Notes under the pieces: generated by a model
Databases searched by the model: none
Told to the model about the DNA's origin: nothing
Seen by the model: only the letters and a program-made list of their open reading frames with translations
Shown here: piece after piece, positions 1 through 8,436 of the stretch
Layout of the letters: each line of letters starts with the position of its first letter
Numbering within the stretch: the stretch's first letter is position 1
Translations under genes and position numbers: made by a program
Assembly (NCBI GenBank): GCA_044237765.1
Contig: JBIIEQ010000037.1
Span: 1 to 31,475 of the forward strand
Direction of reading: 5' to 3'
Length of the DNA stretch: 31,475 nt
Origin: UBA6136 sp044237765
GTDB lineage: Bacteria > Pseudomonadota > Gammaproteobacteria > Methylococcales > Methylococcaceae

Positions 1-518
1 AGGCGTCCGGGGCCATAAATCCCGGGAACGCGCAGAATGATCACAGGGACTCCGGTTCGCTGGCTCCAGTCTTCCAAAACCTGCTCGGCTGCCATACGGC
101 GTTTGCCGCGATCCGATTTCGGATTGAGCGGGCACTCCTCATCAATCCAGTCGCCGCCACAGTCGCCATAGACACCACTGGTACTGATATACACCACCCG
201 TTCCGGGAGCCCTTTCAGGGCATCCAGGCAATTTCGCAGTCGCGGGTCATCCGAGCCGGTGGAAGGGGGCGGAGCGAAGAAATAAAGCGTCGACACAAGA
301 TCCGGGAGTGCTATCAGACTTGAAACATCATCCAGATCGCTGCGGATGACGCCGAGTCCCATGGCCTTCAGCGTGGAGGCCGTGGACTCCGATCGAGCAA
401 GACCGAGGACGATGCGGCCTTCAGATATTTCCAGGCAGGCGACTCGTCTCCCGATATCGCCACAGCCAACAATGAGGTCAGCCTGCGAGGCTACCGCCGG
501 GTTAAATGGATTTTCCAT
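1..518 (-). CDS. NAD(P)-dependent SDR-like reductase, YeeZ type (partial)
   Basis: The start codon is the ATG at 518 and the gene runs off the left edge, leaving about 172 residues. The N-terminus carries a Rossmann nucleotide-binding motif, GCGDIGRR (residues 18-25). Further on come YISTSGVYGD, with the S-x-x-x-Y arrangement around the active-site Tyr, and a proline/glycine-rich RVPGIYGPGR segment. These are typical of atypical short-chain dehydrogenases such as E. coli YeeZ, whose substrate is unknown. The gene follows 6S RNA, a place often held by the 5-formyltetrahydrofolate cyclo-ligase gene (ygfA) in enterobacteria. No strong ribosome binding site is visible before the ATG. The family assignment is good; the substrate cannot be said. 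Confidence 0.8.
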   Translation of the reverse strand, partial: MENPFNPAVASQADLIVGCGDIGRRVACLEISEGRIVLGLARSESTASTLKAMGLGVIRSDLDDVSSLIALPDLVSTLYFFAPPPSTGSDDPRLRNCLDALKGLPERVVYISTSGVYGDCGGDWIDEECPLNPKSDRGKRRMAAEQVLEDWSQRTGVPVIILRVPGIYGPGR

Positions 519-602
519 ATTCGCAATGCGCCCGCTGTAATGATCAGGAACTTGAACAGCCGGTGACCAGAGAAAGGTCCTTCCGAGGTAGGGGGATGAA
601 GC

Positions 603-616
603 GCCCCGCATGGGGC
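603..616 (-). terminator. Possible terminator hairpin after 6S RNA
   Basis: GCCCC-ATGC-GGGGC forms a perfect five-base-pair GC stem with a four-base loop, about 15 nt beyond the 6S RNA 3' end. The run after it (GCTTCAT on the minus strand) is not a good U-tract, so it may be a pause or processing element instead. Confidence 0.35.
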
Positions 617-630
617 ATTTAATGAATCAG

Positions 631-819
631 GAGTATTCCCCGCCTGCGCCGTAACGCGCTTTCGCCCTTGAACCAGAGGTTCAGGTGGGATCAGCGGACC
701 TCGAATCAGGCTTTCCGCTCGGGGCGGACCTGCGCACATCAATGATCCGGAAGCTCCCGGGGTTTTGGATTAGGCTCAAGAAGTAACCCAGCACACTTCG
801 AACGCTGCAGAGAATACTG
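631..819 (-). ncRNA. ssrS: 6S RNA (SsrS)
   Basis: 6S RNA binds the sigma-70 RNA polymerase holoenzyme as a promoter mimic. On the minus strand the block CACCTGAACCTCTGGTTCAA, followed by GGGC (about 664-687), is the conserved 3' half of gammaproteobacterial 6S RNA. The 5' GCGTTCG and the TTGAGCC motif near 780 match the 5' half. The ends pair: AGTATTCTC (818-810) with GGGAATACT (640-632) gives a nine-base-pair closing stem, so the length is about 187 nt, the usual size. It sits just downstream of zapA on the same strand, the conserved location. A promoter fits exactly upstream, giving transcription from about 819. Confidence 0.92.
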
Positions 820-825
820 GGCCGA

Positions 826-853
826 ATTCTACCGGCTTGTCAGACAACCGCAA
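826..853 (-). promoter_or_regulatory. Sigma-70-like promoter of 6S RNA
   Basis: On the minus strand TTGCGG (853-848) and TAGAAT (831-826) are separated by 16 bp. Transcription would start near 819, which is where the closing stem of 6S RNA begins. The -10 matches five of six consensus bases and the -35 only the TTG. The agreement with the RNA end is the main support. Confidence 0.55.
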
Positions 854-894
854 TACGAAATTCGGTGGCCGGACCAACTACGCCTAGCCTGGTT

Positions 895-1125
895 TCAGTC
901 AAGACGCCGCTGCTTCTGCTGCAGCAGTTCATGAGCGATGTTAAGGGCTGCCATGACAGCAATGCGCTCGGTACCGATAATGCGGCCTATATCTCTGATT
1001 TCGCGCATTTTTTCATCAAGATAGCGGGCGGCTACCAGAAGATCGTGCTGCTCGTCCGCCGGACATGACACGGGGTACTCCTTGCCAAGAATCTGAACCT
1101 TGATCGGCGGGCTGGTATCACTCAT
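895..1125 (-). CDS. zapA: Cell division protein ZapA (short form)
   Basis: ZapA binds and bundles FtsZ filaments at the division ring in the cytoplasm. The 76-residue product has the family's N-terminal alpha/beta head (IKVQILGKEYPVSCPADEQ, residues 8-26) followed by the LLVAARYLDEKMREIRD helix and the conserved ALNIAHELL segment. Most gammaproteobacterial homologues are about 100 residues and continue into a longer C-terminal coiled coil; this one stops at QKQRRLD, so much of the dimer coiled coil appears to be missing. Identity is supported by the classic context: 6S RNA 76 nt downstream on the same strand and ygfB starting divergently 88 bp away. Confidence 0.9.
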   Translation of the reverse strand: MSDTSPPIKVQILGKEYPVSCPADEQHDLLVAARYLDEKMREIRDIGRIIGTERIAVMAALNIAHELLQQKQRRLD

Positions 1126-1213
1126 GGGGGTATTTCAGAGAGGGTGCATTGGTTGAAGCTGGGGTCGAATGCTAGGATAAAGAATTACCCAAAGACCGAC
1201 AAGGCAAGCGGCC

Positions 1214-1750
1214 ATGAATAACATTGTCAGCTTTGAAGAGATTCAGGATGCGCTGACTCACAGCGATGTATCCGGCACGGCCGCCGAAGCTCATGGCCTG
1301 CTTTCGGGCATGCTATGCATGGACGTGGCAACGGACGGCCGCCAATGGCTCGGCGATTTTTTCGGGCCCGAACTGAGCGAGATCAAGGGAGAAGACCGTC
1401 TTCAGCTTGACCGCCTCTATCAGCAGACTCGCCGTCAGTTGGTGGATTTCGATTTCTCGTTCGAACCTCTCTTGCCCGATGACGAGGAGTCTCTGGAAAG
1501 TCGCGCACAAGCCTTGGGCGAATGGTGTCACGGGTTTCTTCAGGGCATCGGCTACACGGGTACGAAGTCCGGTTGGCCGGGCGAAACGACTGAAATACTC
1601 GGGGACTTCCTCGAAATCGTCCGGCTGGATCCTGCCGCTGCCGGTGAGGGGGATGAGTCCGCCTACACTGAACTGACGGAGTATGTCAGGGTCGGTGTGC
1701 AGGTGATCCACAGCGAATTGCAGTCTCAAACGCCTCCGCAACATCATTGA
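1214..1750 (+). CDS. ygfB: YgfB/UPF0149 family protein
   Basis: This is a 178-residue acidic cytoplasmic protein of the UPF0149 family. Family marks are the early AEAHGLLSGMLC segment (about residues 25-36), the LEPLLPDDE-like central part and the GEWCHGFLQGIGYTG segment (about 102-116). In Pseudomonas aeruginosa YgfB represses an amidase-linked beta-lactam response; the role in most bacteria is unknown. It is the first gene of a plus-strand operon, with pepP starting 12 bp after its stop, and it diverges from zapA. The ATG at 1214 follows an AAGGCAAG stretch that may serve as a weak ribosome binding site. Confidence 0.9.
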   Translation: MNNIVSFEEIQDALTHSDVSGTAAEAHGLLSGMLCMDVATDGRQWLGDFFGPELSEIKGEDRLQLDRLYQQTRRQLVDFDFSFEPLLPDDEESLESRAQALGEWCHGFLQGIGYTGTKSGWPGETTEILGDFLEIVRLDPAAAGEGDESAYTELTEYVRVGVQVIHSELQSQTPPQHH

Positions 1751-1762
1751 ATCGGTCTGGCC

Positions 1763-3079
1763 ATGCTTAAAATCAGCGATTTCAAACAACGCCGCAAGCA
1801 ACTGATGCGGCAAATGAAGAAGAACAGCTTAGCCGTGCTGGCAAGCGCACCCGCAAGCATTCGCAACCGGGATGTCGAATATCCCTTCCGGCAGCATAGC
1901 GACTTCCATTATCTGACGGGCTTCCATGAGCCGGAGGCCGTGGCGGTCTTGGTTCCGGGGAGAAAGCAGGGTGAATTCATCCTGTTCTGCCGGGAATTTG
2001 ATCCGGAAAAGGCCATCTGGACGGGTCGGCATGCGGGGCTGGAGGGCGCCAAGGATGACCACGGCGCGGACGAAGCCTTTCCCATCGATGAGCTGCACGA
2101 AAAGCTGCCGGATCTGCTTGAAAACCGGGATTGTGTGTATTTCCCCATCGGCCAGGATACCGAACTGGATCACGTCATCATGACCGCTGTGAATGAGGTC
2201 CGGGGTCGTGCACGTACCGGGGTTCAGGCGCCCTATGAGTTCATCGCCGTGGAACATTTGCTGCATGAGCAGCGCCTGTTCAAATCGCCGGAAGAAATCC
2301 GGGTCATGCTCAAGGCCGCCGAAGTCTCTGTGCTAGGACATCTCCGGGCCATGCGGGCCTGCCGCCCAGGTCGCCACGAGTATGAGATCGAAGCCGAACT
2401 CGCACACGAATTCACCCTGAACGGCATGCGTTCGCAGGCTTACCCCAGCATCGTTGCGGGCGGGGTCAACGCCTGCGTGCTCCATTACACCCAGAATGAT
2501 GCCGTATTGCGAGACGGTGATTTATTGCTGATCGACGCCGGCGCGGAGTATGAAAACTACGCTGCCGACATCACCCGCACCTTCCCGGTCAATGGTCGTT
2601 TCAGCAAGCCCCAGCGCCTGATTTATGAGCTGGTTCTTGAAGCCCAGTTGGCCGCCATTGAGGCAGTGCGGCCCGGGCGTCGATGGAATGAACCCCATGA
2701 TGCGGCCGTAAAGGTGTTGACCAAGGGCCTGATCCGGCTCGGCTTGCTGGAAGGCAAGCCGTCCAAGCTGATCAAGGATGAAGCCTACAAAAAATTCTAC
2801 ATGCACCGGACGGGCCATTGGCTCGGCATGGATGTGCACGACGTGGGGGCCTACATGATTGGCGGCAAATGGCGCGAGTTCGAGGCGGGCATGGTGCTGA
2901 CCGTCGAGCCCGGTCTCTACATTGCCGCGGACTGCGAAGAGGTCGATCCCTGCTGGCGGGGCATTGGCGTCAGGATCGAGGATGACGTCTTGGTCACCCA
3001 GGAAGGCTCCGAAGTGCTCACCGGCGCACTGGCCAAATCGGTTGATGACATCGAAGCCATCATGGCGAGCGGGGCATGA
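1763..3079 (+). CDS. pepP: Xaa-Pro aminopeptidase II (PepP)
   Basis: PepP is a cytoplasmic dimanganese peptidase that removes N-terminal residues preceding proline. The 438-residue length equals the usual size of about 440. An N-terminal creatinase-like domain (about 1-170) is followed by the pita-bread catalytic domain. The five metal ligands are all present: D258 (LIDAGAE), D269 (AADITRT), H352 (RTGHWLGMD), E382 (TVEPGLY) and E406 (VRIEDDV). H348 and H359 match further conserved active-site histidines of the E. coli enzyme. The gene overlaps ubiH by four bases (ATGA), so translation is probably coupled. The ygfB-pepP-ubiH order is conserved in gammaproteobacteria. Confidence 0.96.
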   Translation: MLKISDFKQRRKQLMRQMKKNSLAVLASAPASIRNRDVEYPFRQHSDFHYLTGFHEPEAVAVLVPGRKQGEFILFCREFDPEKAIWTGRHAGLEGAKDDHGADEAFPIDELHEKLPDLLENRDCVYFPIGQDTELDHVIMTAVNEVRGRARTGVQAPYEFIAVEHLLHEQRLFKSPEEIRVMLKAAEVSVLGHLRAMRACRPGRHEYEIEAELAHEFTLNGMRSQAYPSIVAGGVNACVLHYTQNDAVLRDGDLLLIDAGAEYENYAADITRTFPVNGRFSKPQRLIYELVLEAQLAAIEAVRPGRRWNEPHDAAVKVLTKGLIRLGLLEGKPSKLIKDEAYKKFYMHRTGHWLGMDVHDVGAYMIGGKWREFEAGMVLTVEPGLYIAADCEEVDPCWRGIGVRIEDDVLVTQEGSEVLTGALAKSVDDIEAIMASGA

Positions 3080-4266
3080 CGACCGATTACGATGTGCTGA
3101 TCGTTGGCGGCGGCCTGGTTGGTGGCAGTCTGGCTCTCGCGCTCAAGGATGCCTCGCTCCGCATCGGTTTGGTAGAAGCACTGAGTGACGCCGAGCGTAA
3201 GGCATCACCCGCCGGTGATAGGGCGCTGGCCCTGTCGCGGGGTACCTTCCAGATTCTGGATGGCCTGGGCATCTGGGCCTCGGTCGCGCCTCACGCCATG
3301 GCTATCCGGCATATTCATGTTTCGGACCGCGGACATTTTGGAAAAACCCGCCTGCATGCCCGGGATAGGGGAGCCGACGCGCTCGGTCATGTCGCCGTTG
3401 CCCGTAACCTGGAAGACGCCATCCAGCAGCAACTGGATAGCTCTTCCGCTACCCGCCTCTGCCCCGCGCGCATCATGGGTGTTCAGTCCGGTCAGGACAG
3501 TGTGCTGGTTGCACTCAGGCACGGTGATGACCACTTGAATATTTCTGCGCGTCTGGTGGTGGCTGCTGATGGTGGCAATTCAACCGTCAGAACCCTACTG
3601 GGTATCGAGCAGAAGGTGCGGGCCTATGGTCAGACCGCGGTCGTGGTCGAGGTCAATACCAGCAAGGACACGAGCTACACGGCCTACGAGCGCTTCACTT
3701 CATCGGGGCCGCTGGCCTTTCTGCCACTGGAACGCCGCAAATGCTCGGTGGTATGGACGCTCACGAACGAAGAGGCCGAGGATTTGCTGCAGCAGGGTGA
3801 GCTGGAATTCACGGCGAGCCTGCAGGAAGCGTTTGGCTATTGGCTGGGGACCCTCTCGCTCGCAAACCGAGCTCAGGGTTTTCCCTTGAAGCTGATTCAG
3901 GCGGAACGCATGACAGATCAGCGGGTGGTGTTGATCGGCAATGCCATGCATCAGATACACCCTGTTGCTGGGCAGGGTTTCAATCTAGGACTAAGGGATG
4001 CGGCGGTTCTGGCCGAGCGCATCCAGATTCAGACCCGGCTGGGCGAGGATTTCGGAGATCCCTTGTTTCTGCGCCAGTATGCCGAGGCCAGACAAGCGGA
4101 CCTCAACCGGGTCATCCGATTCACGGACAGCCTAGTACGAATATTCTCCAATGAATTCCCGCCACTGGCCTGGGCCCGGAACCTCGCCCTGATGTCGCTC
4201 GACCGAATTCCGGCTGCCAAGCGGCTGCTTTCACGGCATGCGATGGGGTACGGGATTCAGGGATAG
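3076..4266 (+). CDS. ubiH: UbiH, 2-octaprenyl-6-methoxyphenol 4-hydroxylase
   Basis: UbiH is an FAD-dependent monooxygenase of aerobic ubiquinone synthesis, loosely attached to the inner membrane. The 396-residue protein has the dinucleotide-binding motif GGGLVGGSLA at residues 11-20, the GDRALALSRGTFQILDGLG segment typical of UbiH/UbiI proteins, and the second FAD motif GNAMHQIHPVAGQGFNLGLR starting at residue 288. The GN-A-x-x form there, instead of GDAAH, is characteristic of UbiH. It overlaps pepP by four bases. The partner ubiI, often next, is absent: an opposite-strand lipoprotein gene ends 11 bp downstream. UbiH is preferred over UbiI or UbiF because of the pepP linkage. Confidence 0.92.
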   Translation: MTTDYDVLIVGGGLVGGSLALALKDASLRIGLVEALSDAERKASPAGDRALALSRGTFQILDGLGIWASVAPHAMAIRHIHVSDRGHFGKTRLHARDRGADALGHVAVARNLEDAIQQQLDSSSATRLCPARIMGVQSGQDSVLVALRHGDDHLNISARLVVAADGGNSTVRTLLGIEQKVRAYGQTAVVVEVNTSKDTSYTAYERFTSSGPLAFLPLERRKCSVVWTLTNEEAEDLLQQGELEFTASLQEAFGYWLGTLSLANRAQGFPLKLIQAERMTDQRVVLIGNAMHQIHPVAGQGFNLGLRDAAVLAERIQIQTRLGEDFGDPLFLRQYAEARQADLNRVIRFTDSLVRIFSNEFPPLAWARNLALMSLDRIPAAKRLLSRHAMGYGIQG

Positions 4267-4277
4267 CAACCGCCTGA

Positions 4278-4661
4278 TCAGTTGAGCGGGGGCAATCCGG
4301 ATTCCAGAACCCAGCGGTTGTCGTCTTCATCAAACCGCCAGCGCTGCTGATCAATGACCGTTTTCTCCACTACGCTCCCGGGGGGGATATAGCGAATTTC
4401 AACTGTCTGCATCATCACCTTGCCGCTGGGCAGCACATCCCTGAATTGAGGGCTGTACGAGGTTACCTTGATTTGCGCAAGCCTATTCCAGTCAGGGGTT
4501 CTGAGCGGAGGGGGATCCATATAGGCCACGGCCTTTTTGAACAGGTTCCAGCGGATGGCGGAACCGTACCCGCTGACCTGTTCCTCCATTTTCATCAGGT
4601 CATAGTCATGGGAACAGGCGGAGAGCAGGATAATGAGAGCGAACCAATACGCGGTTTTCAC
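4278..4661 (-). CDS. Small lipoprotein of unknown function
   Basis: The 127-residue product starts with a lipoprotein signal, MKTAYWFALIILLSAC, with C16 as the predicted lipidated residue. The following Ser-His should send it to the outer membrane by the usual +2 rule. The mature part has one KKAVAYMDPPPL segment and then alternating polar and hydrophobic strands (QIKVTSYSPQ, VMMQTVEIRYI, QQRWRFDEDDNRWVL) that suggest a small beta-rich fold. Similar short lipoproteins occur in other gammaproteobacteria, but I do not know a function. The start codon is GTG at 4661. The gene is convergent with ubiH and divergent from the gene at 4815. Confidence 0.7.
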   Translation of the reverse strand: MKTAYWFALIILLSACSHDYDLMKMEEQVSGYGSAIRWNLFKKAVAYMDPPPLRTPDWNRLAQIKVTSYSPQFRDVLPSGKVMMQTVEIRYIPPGSVVEKTVIDQQRWRFDEDDNRWVLESGLPPLN

Positions 4662-4753
4662 GGTCAGAGTTTGGGCATGTGTATTACGATTGAATCATCA
4701 AGGGCGCCAGCATGATCAAGTACAGGCATGGCGTCATGAAATGAAGGCCGCTT

Positions 4754-4783
4754 TTGACGTTTCTGGCGTTGGAAGCCTATAGT
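4754..4783 (+). promoter_or_regulatory. Sigma-70-like promoter for the gene at 4815
   Basis: TTGACG (4754-4759) and TATAGT (4778-4783) are separated by 18 bp. Both hexamers match five of six consensus bases. Transcription would start near 4790, about 25 nt before the ATG at 4815, which argues against the TTG at 4800 as the start codon. Confidence 0.55.
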
Positions 4784-4814
4784 AACAATTAACGAAAAGT
4801 TGTCGGGATCAATT

Positions 4815-5279
4815 ATGAAATTTCTCTTCTGGGCCATGGGGTTGCTTGCAGTCATCTACTTCATGTCCGTATTCACTTCGAGCACACATGGCATTGACGG
4901 CTCCACACAACGATCTGCAGCCAATTCAGTCAAGAAACTGAAGCGCTACATGACTACCCAGCAACAACATATTTTCGAGACTTCCTATGGGGTTCTCGGG
5001 GCCATCAAGTCCAAGGAAGGCCCGGATGCATTTCTGCCTTTTGTCGACGGGAAAACTCCGGATGAGATCATCGATATGGCACGTCAGGAAGTCAGTTCTC
5101 GCATCGCGGCCGGTGATCCCGATCTGGTCAAGTATGGAAGCTGGGAGAATCTTGTTGGTCTGGGAACCCAGCCTGCCGGCAACCCTACGGGCGGTAAGGC
5201 CCAGGCGGTGCAACCGCTTCGAAACTCCGTGCGCGGGGGCCGTGATGTTCCTGCCGTGACGCCTGCTCCTGCCCGCTGA
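4815..5279 (+). CDS. Small membrane-anchored protein, unknown function
   Basis: The 154-residue product begins MKFLFWAMGLLAVIYFMSVF, a hydrophobic segment that is either a signal peptide or a single membrane anchor. No lipobox is present. The rest is charged and probably helical (VKKLKRYMTTQQQHIFETSY at about 39-58, then a DEIIDMARQEVSSRIAAGDP helix) and ends in a glycine/proline/arginine-rich tail. I do not recognise a family. The ATG at 4815 was preferred over an upstream TTG at 4800 because it lies at a natural distance from the promoter. The gene is convergent with rsmI and ends 5 bp from it, with no room for a separate terminator. Confidence 0.65.
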   Translation: MKFLFWAMGLLAVIYFMSVFTSSTHGIDGSTQRSAANSVKKLKRYMTTQQQHIFETSYGVLGAIKSKEGPDAFLPFVDGKTPDEIIDMARQEVSSRIAAGDPDLVKYGSWENLVGLGTQPAGNPTGGKAQAVQPLRNSVRGGRDVPAVTPAPAR

Positions 5280-5284
5280 TTCCA

Positions 5285-6166
5285 TCAGGGAGCGTGCTCG
5301 TTCCCCTCCTTCGTTATCCGGAGCGCTGCCTGGTACACCTGTTCCCGGCGCGCTCCGCTGATTTCGGCAGTGAGCCTGACTGCCGTCTTCAACGAGTTTT
5401 CGCTCAACAACAACTTCAATATCCGAAGCTGATCGCTCGTGAGAGCGTCCGCCGTGGACCTATCTCCCGCGCCCTCGATCAGTAGGACAAATTCGCCCAG
5501 TCGCATTTCCGTATCGGCGGCGAGTATGGACGCGGCACTACCGACCTGTGTCTCTACCACGGTTTCGAAGCGTTTAGTCAGCTCCCGGGCAATCACCAGA
5601 CGGCGGGTCGCTGGAAAAATCTCCGCCAGATCACTGAGGGTGTCCTCAACCCGGTGTGAAGACTCGTAAAAAATCAGCGTTCTCGGCTCATGCTTCAGAG
5701 TCTCGAACAGAGTCTTGCGCGCCTGACTTTTACGCGGAGGAAACCCCTCATAGGCAAACCGATGGCTGGGTAAACCCGAGGCGCAGAGAGCGGCAATCAG
5801 CGCACAAGCGCCGGGAATCGGGGAGACGCGGATACCCGCGTCGCGAGCCTGGCGCACCAGGGGAAAGCCAGGATCATTGATCAGGGGAGTTCCGGCATCG
5901 GAAACCAGGGCTACGGTCTCACCCTGGAGCAGGCGGTCAACCAGCCGTCCCGAAATGGCATCCTCATTATGTTCATGAAGTGCCAGAAGCGGACGGTCTA
6001 TGCCGTAATGATCGAGCAGCGGCCGGCTATGACGGGTGTCCTCGCATGCAATGACATCGGCCATCTTGAGCACCTCAACCGCCCGAAACCCCACGTCGCC
6101 GAGATTGCCGATGGGTGTGGCGACTAGGTATAGTACGCCGGCTTCAGGTCGCTTTTCCTGCCTCAT
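5285..6166 (-). CDS. rsmI: RsmI, 16S rRNA 2'-O-methyltransferase
   Basis: RsmI methylates the ribose of C1402 in the decoding centre of 16S rRNA using S-adenosylmethionine. The 293-residue protein carries the family's successive motifs: LYLVATPIGNLGD, IACEDTRHSRPLLDHYGI, ALVSDAGTPLINDPGFPLV, PIPGACALIAAL and the FYESSHRVEDTL segment. The open frame extends upstream to 6274, but that would overlap the divergent lpoA and adds non-family sequence; the ATG at 6166, preceded by GGAGAACGGCAAGGA, fits the usual N-terminus. The rsmI-lpoA divergent pair is conserved in gammaproteobacteria. Confidence 0.95.
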   Translation of the reverse strand: MRQEKRPEAGVLYLVATPIGNLGDVGFRAVEVLKMADVIACEDTRHSRPLLDHYGIDRPLLALHEHNEDAISGRLVDRLLQGETVALVSDAGTPLINDPGFPLVRQARDAGIRVSPIPGACALIAALCASGLPSHRFAYEGFPPRKSQARKTLFETLKHEPRTLIFYESSHRVEDTLSDLAEIFPATRRLVIARELTKRFETVVETQVGSAASILAADTEMRLGEFVLLIEGAGDRSTADALTSDQLRILKLLLSENSLKTAVRLTAEISGARREQVYQAALRITKEGNEHAP

Positions 6167-6197
6167 TCCTTGCCGTTCTCCTGGGGGATTTCTCACC

Positions 6198-8027
6198 ATG
6201 CGAATCACTCGTTTCGTCTTGCTTGTCGTCATGGCATGGGGATTGACAGCATGCCAGAACACGTTTTTCCGCATGTCATCAACGGCAACACCACCCAGCG
6301 ATCCCCAGGCCGAATCACTACTCAGATCTGGCGACTACGCCGGTGCGGCTGAGCGTTATCAGCAACTGGCGCTCTCCTCCAGGTCACCAGATCATTACTT
6401 TCTGGAAGCCGCAGATGCCGCGCTGAGAGCGGGCGACGGGGACATGGCCATCAACATGACCAATGGCATCCGACCAAGTGAACTGAACCCCACGGACAAC
6501 GACCACTACCTGCTGTTGACCGGTCGGCTAGATCTTAATGAGGGAAAAGCCCGGGAAGCACTGACCAAGCTTAACCGGCTTTCCGACCGGACACTCTCCC
6601 GCCAAGACGCAAAAAACTACCACATACTGCGCGCCTCCGCCGAGAACCAGTTGGGGGACATGATTGCCAGCGCCCGCGAACGAGTGGCGTTGGGAAAATT
6701 ACTGACACGTCCGGTAGATGTGCAGCGCAACAATGAAGTGATTCATGACACCCTGGAAAGGGTTCCCGCCCGGCAACTACTGGATAAACAACCCCCGCCC
6801 CCGGATGAACTGGGTGGCTGGATGGCCTTGACCTATCTCCTCAAAAACACCCCCGGTGCGGGATTGGCCGCAGCGACCGCTCAATGGCGGACCCGCTATC
6901 CCGGGCATCCTGCGAATGGTGCCTTTCTCCAGCGTGCTCTGGCGGATGCCGGGCAAGGTTCTACCTCTGCGCAACCCGCAATGGCTTCCGGTGGCGATGC
7001 TGGCAATTCCTTGCCCACCGGCCCTTTCATTGGGGTGCTGCTGCCCCTGACCGGCCCGTATGCGTCTGCGTCCGAAGCGATTCGCACCGGAATGATGACC
7101 GCTCAGGCGGCAGACCGAAACGGCAACAAACCCGAACTCTTTTTCAGTGACTCCACTGAAGGTGATATCTACCAGAACTACCGGCGCATGGCAGACAATG
7201 GCGCCACCATGATGGTCGGTCCGTTGATAAAGGATGACGTCAGCGCGCTGGCAAGTGGCGGCGATCTGCCCGTGCCTGTATTGGCCCTCAATCAGGTCAA
7301 TGACCTGAGAAATCCAAGAATCTTCCAGTTCGGCCTGACACCTGAACAGGAGGTGGAACAGGTCGCCGGAAGTGCCTGGCTGGATGGCAAACGAGAGGCC
7401 ATCCTGATGGCGCCTGAATCGGCTTTCGGCAAACGCCTTGCCGAGTATTTTGATCTCTACTGGCAGTCCCTGGGGGGCCGGATCATCGAGAGGAGAAAAT
7501 ACTCGGCGGAAGCCGCCGATGCATCCATGCTGGCCAAAATCCTGCCCGCCAATGCTGAGGATGCCTTTGTTTTCCTGGTCGCTGATGCAAAAAATGCGCG
7601 ATCAATCGTGCCCAAGCTTACCAGCGTCTCCCAGGTCCCGATTTATGCCACCTCTCATGTTTTTGACGGACACATCAACGAACCTGGCAATACGGCGCTC
7701 GATGGACTGATTTTCTGCGATATGCCCTGGTTACTGAACCCCAATGAGGGTGGTGATCTATCCGCTCAGTCGCTGGACGGGGAGATCCGCCAGACAAAGG
7801 CCGACTCGGTCAAGTTGCTGGCTATGGGCTTGGATGCCTATCGACTGGTTTCGGAAATAGATCACCTCAAAGCCGATAGCTACAACCGTTACGCTGGCGC
7901 CACCGGGAGTCTGAGTCTGCAGGCTGATCAGCGAATCCAACGGCAATTGGAATGCGCACAATTCAGTGGTGGCAGTCTGAGACCCAGAGGGATTGCGCCG
8001 GTGCTGAAAAGCAATATGCCCCAATGA
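6198..8027 (+). CDS. lpoA: LpoA, outer-membrane activator of penicillin-binding protein 1A
   Basis: LpoA is an outer-membrane lipoprotein that reaches through the periplasm to stimulate the peptidoglycan synthase PBP1A. The signal MRITRFVLLVVMAWGLTAC has its lipobox Cys at residue 19. The N-terminal half (about 30-265) has helical TPR-like repeats (YAGAAERYQQLA, DYAGA and similar). From about residue 277 (FIGVLLPLTGPYASA) a periplasmic-binding-protein fold follows, as in E. coli LpoA. Length is 609 residues against about 680 in E. coli. The frame is open upstream to 6036, but only the ATG at 6198 gives the signal peptide. yraN and diaA follow, the standard order. Confidence 0.92.
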   Translation: MRITRFVLLVVMAWGLTACQNTFFRMSSTATPPSDPQAESLLRSGDYAGAAERYQQLALSSRSPDHYFLEAADAALRAGDGDMAINMTNGIRPSELNPTDNDHYLLLTGRLDLNEGKAREALTKLNRLSDRTLSRQDAKNYHILRASAENQLGDMIASARERVALGKLLTRPVDVQRNNEVIHDTLERVPARQLLDKQPPPPDELGGWMALTYLLKNTPGAGLAAATAQWRTRYPGHPANGAFLQRALADAGQGSTSAQPAMASGGDAGNSLPTGPFIGVLLPLTGPYASASEAIRTGMMTAQAADRNGNKPELFFSDSTEGDIYQNYRRMADNGATMMVGPLIKDDVSALASGGDLPVPVLALNQVNDLRNPRIFQFGLTPEQEVEQVAGSAWLDGKREAILMAPESAFGKRLAEYFDLYWQSLGGRIIERRKYSAEAADASMLAKILPANAEDAFVFLVADAKNARSIVPKLTSVSQVPIYATSHVFDGHINEPGNTALDGLIFCDMPWLLNPNEGGDLSAQSLDGEIRQTKADSVKLLAMGLDAYRLVSEIDHLKADSYNRYAGATGSLSLQADQRIQRQLECAQFSGGSLRPRGIAPVLKSNMPQ

Positions 8028-8054
8028 TCTGAATGTATCCCGGAAAATGAACGC

Positions 8055-8411
8055 ATGACTCGGACCGAAAGGGGTCGACAGGCGGAGGATCATGCCCTCA
8101 GCCACCTGCTCAACGCTGGATTGAAACTCGTGGACCGCAATTACCGTTCCCGGTTTGGAGAAATCGACCTCATCATGGAAGAGGGAACGACCGTGGTCTT
8201 CGTGGAGGTCCGCTATCGAAGTTCCGACCGATTCGGCAGCGCCCAGGAAAGCGTTAATCAAAAAAAGCAGCAACGGATCATCCTCGCAGCCAGCTATTTC
8301 ATCAAGGACAAGCGCATCCGCCAACCCACTCGCTTCGATGTGGCGGCCATCACGCCGGGGCCCTTCGGTTTTTCGATGAACTGGATCAAGGGCGCCTTTA
8401 ACGCAGAGTGA
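8055..8411 (+). CDS. yraN: YraN/UPF0102 nuclease-like protein
   Basis: The 118-residue product belongs to UPF0102, which has a restriction-endonuclease-like (Holliday-junction resolvase-like) fold. Visible marks are GRQAEDHALSHLL near residue 7, RNYRSRFGEIDLIM at about 29-42 with the putative metal-binding Asp, and VVFVEVRYRSS at about 49-59 with the following acidic residue, then a VNQKKQQRI helix. A biological role has not been firmly established. It lies between lpoA (27 bp upstream) and diaA (25 bp downstream) as in most gammaproteobacteria, and is probably co-transcribed with them. Confidence 0.9.
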   Translation: MTRTERGRQAEDHALSHLLNAGLKLVDRNYRSRFGEIDLIMEEGTTVVFVEVRYRSSDRFGSAQESVNQKKQQRIILAASYFIKDKRIRQPTRFDVAAITPGPFGFSMNWIKGAFNAE

Positions 8412-8436
8412 TCTTGATCTACCCCAAACCGACATC

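Noticed and set aside
1313..1813. Minus-strand open frame of 166 codons
   Set aside because: It is antisense to ygfB and the start of pepP, both well supported, and its product has no recognisable features.
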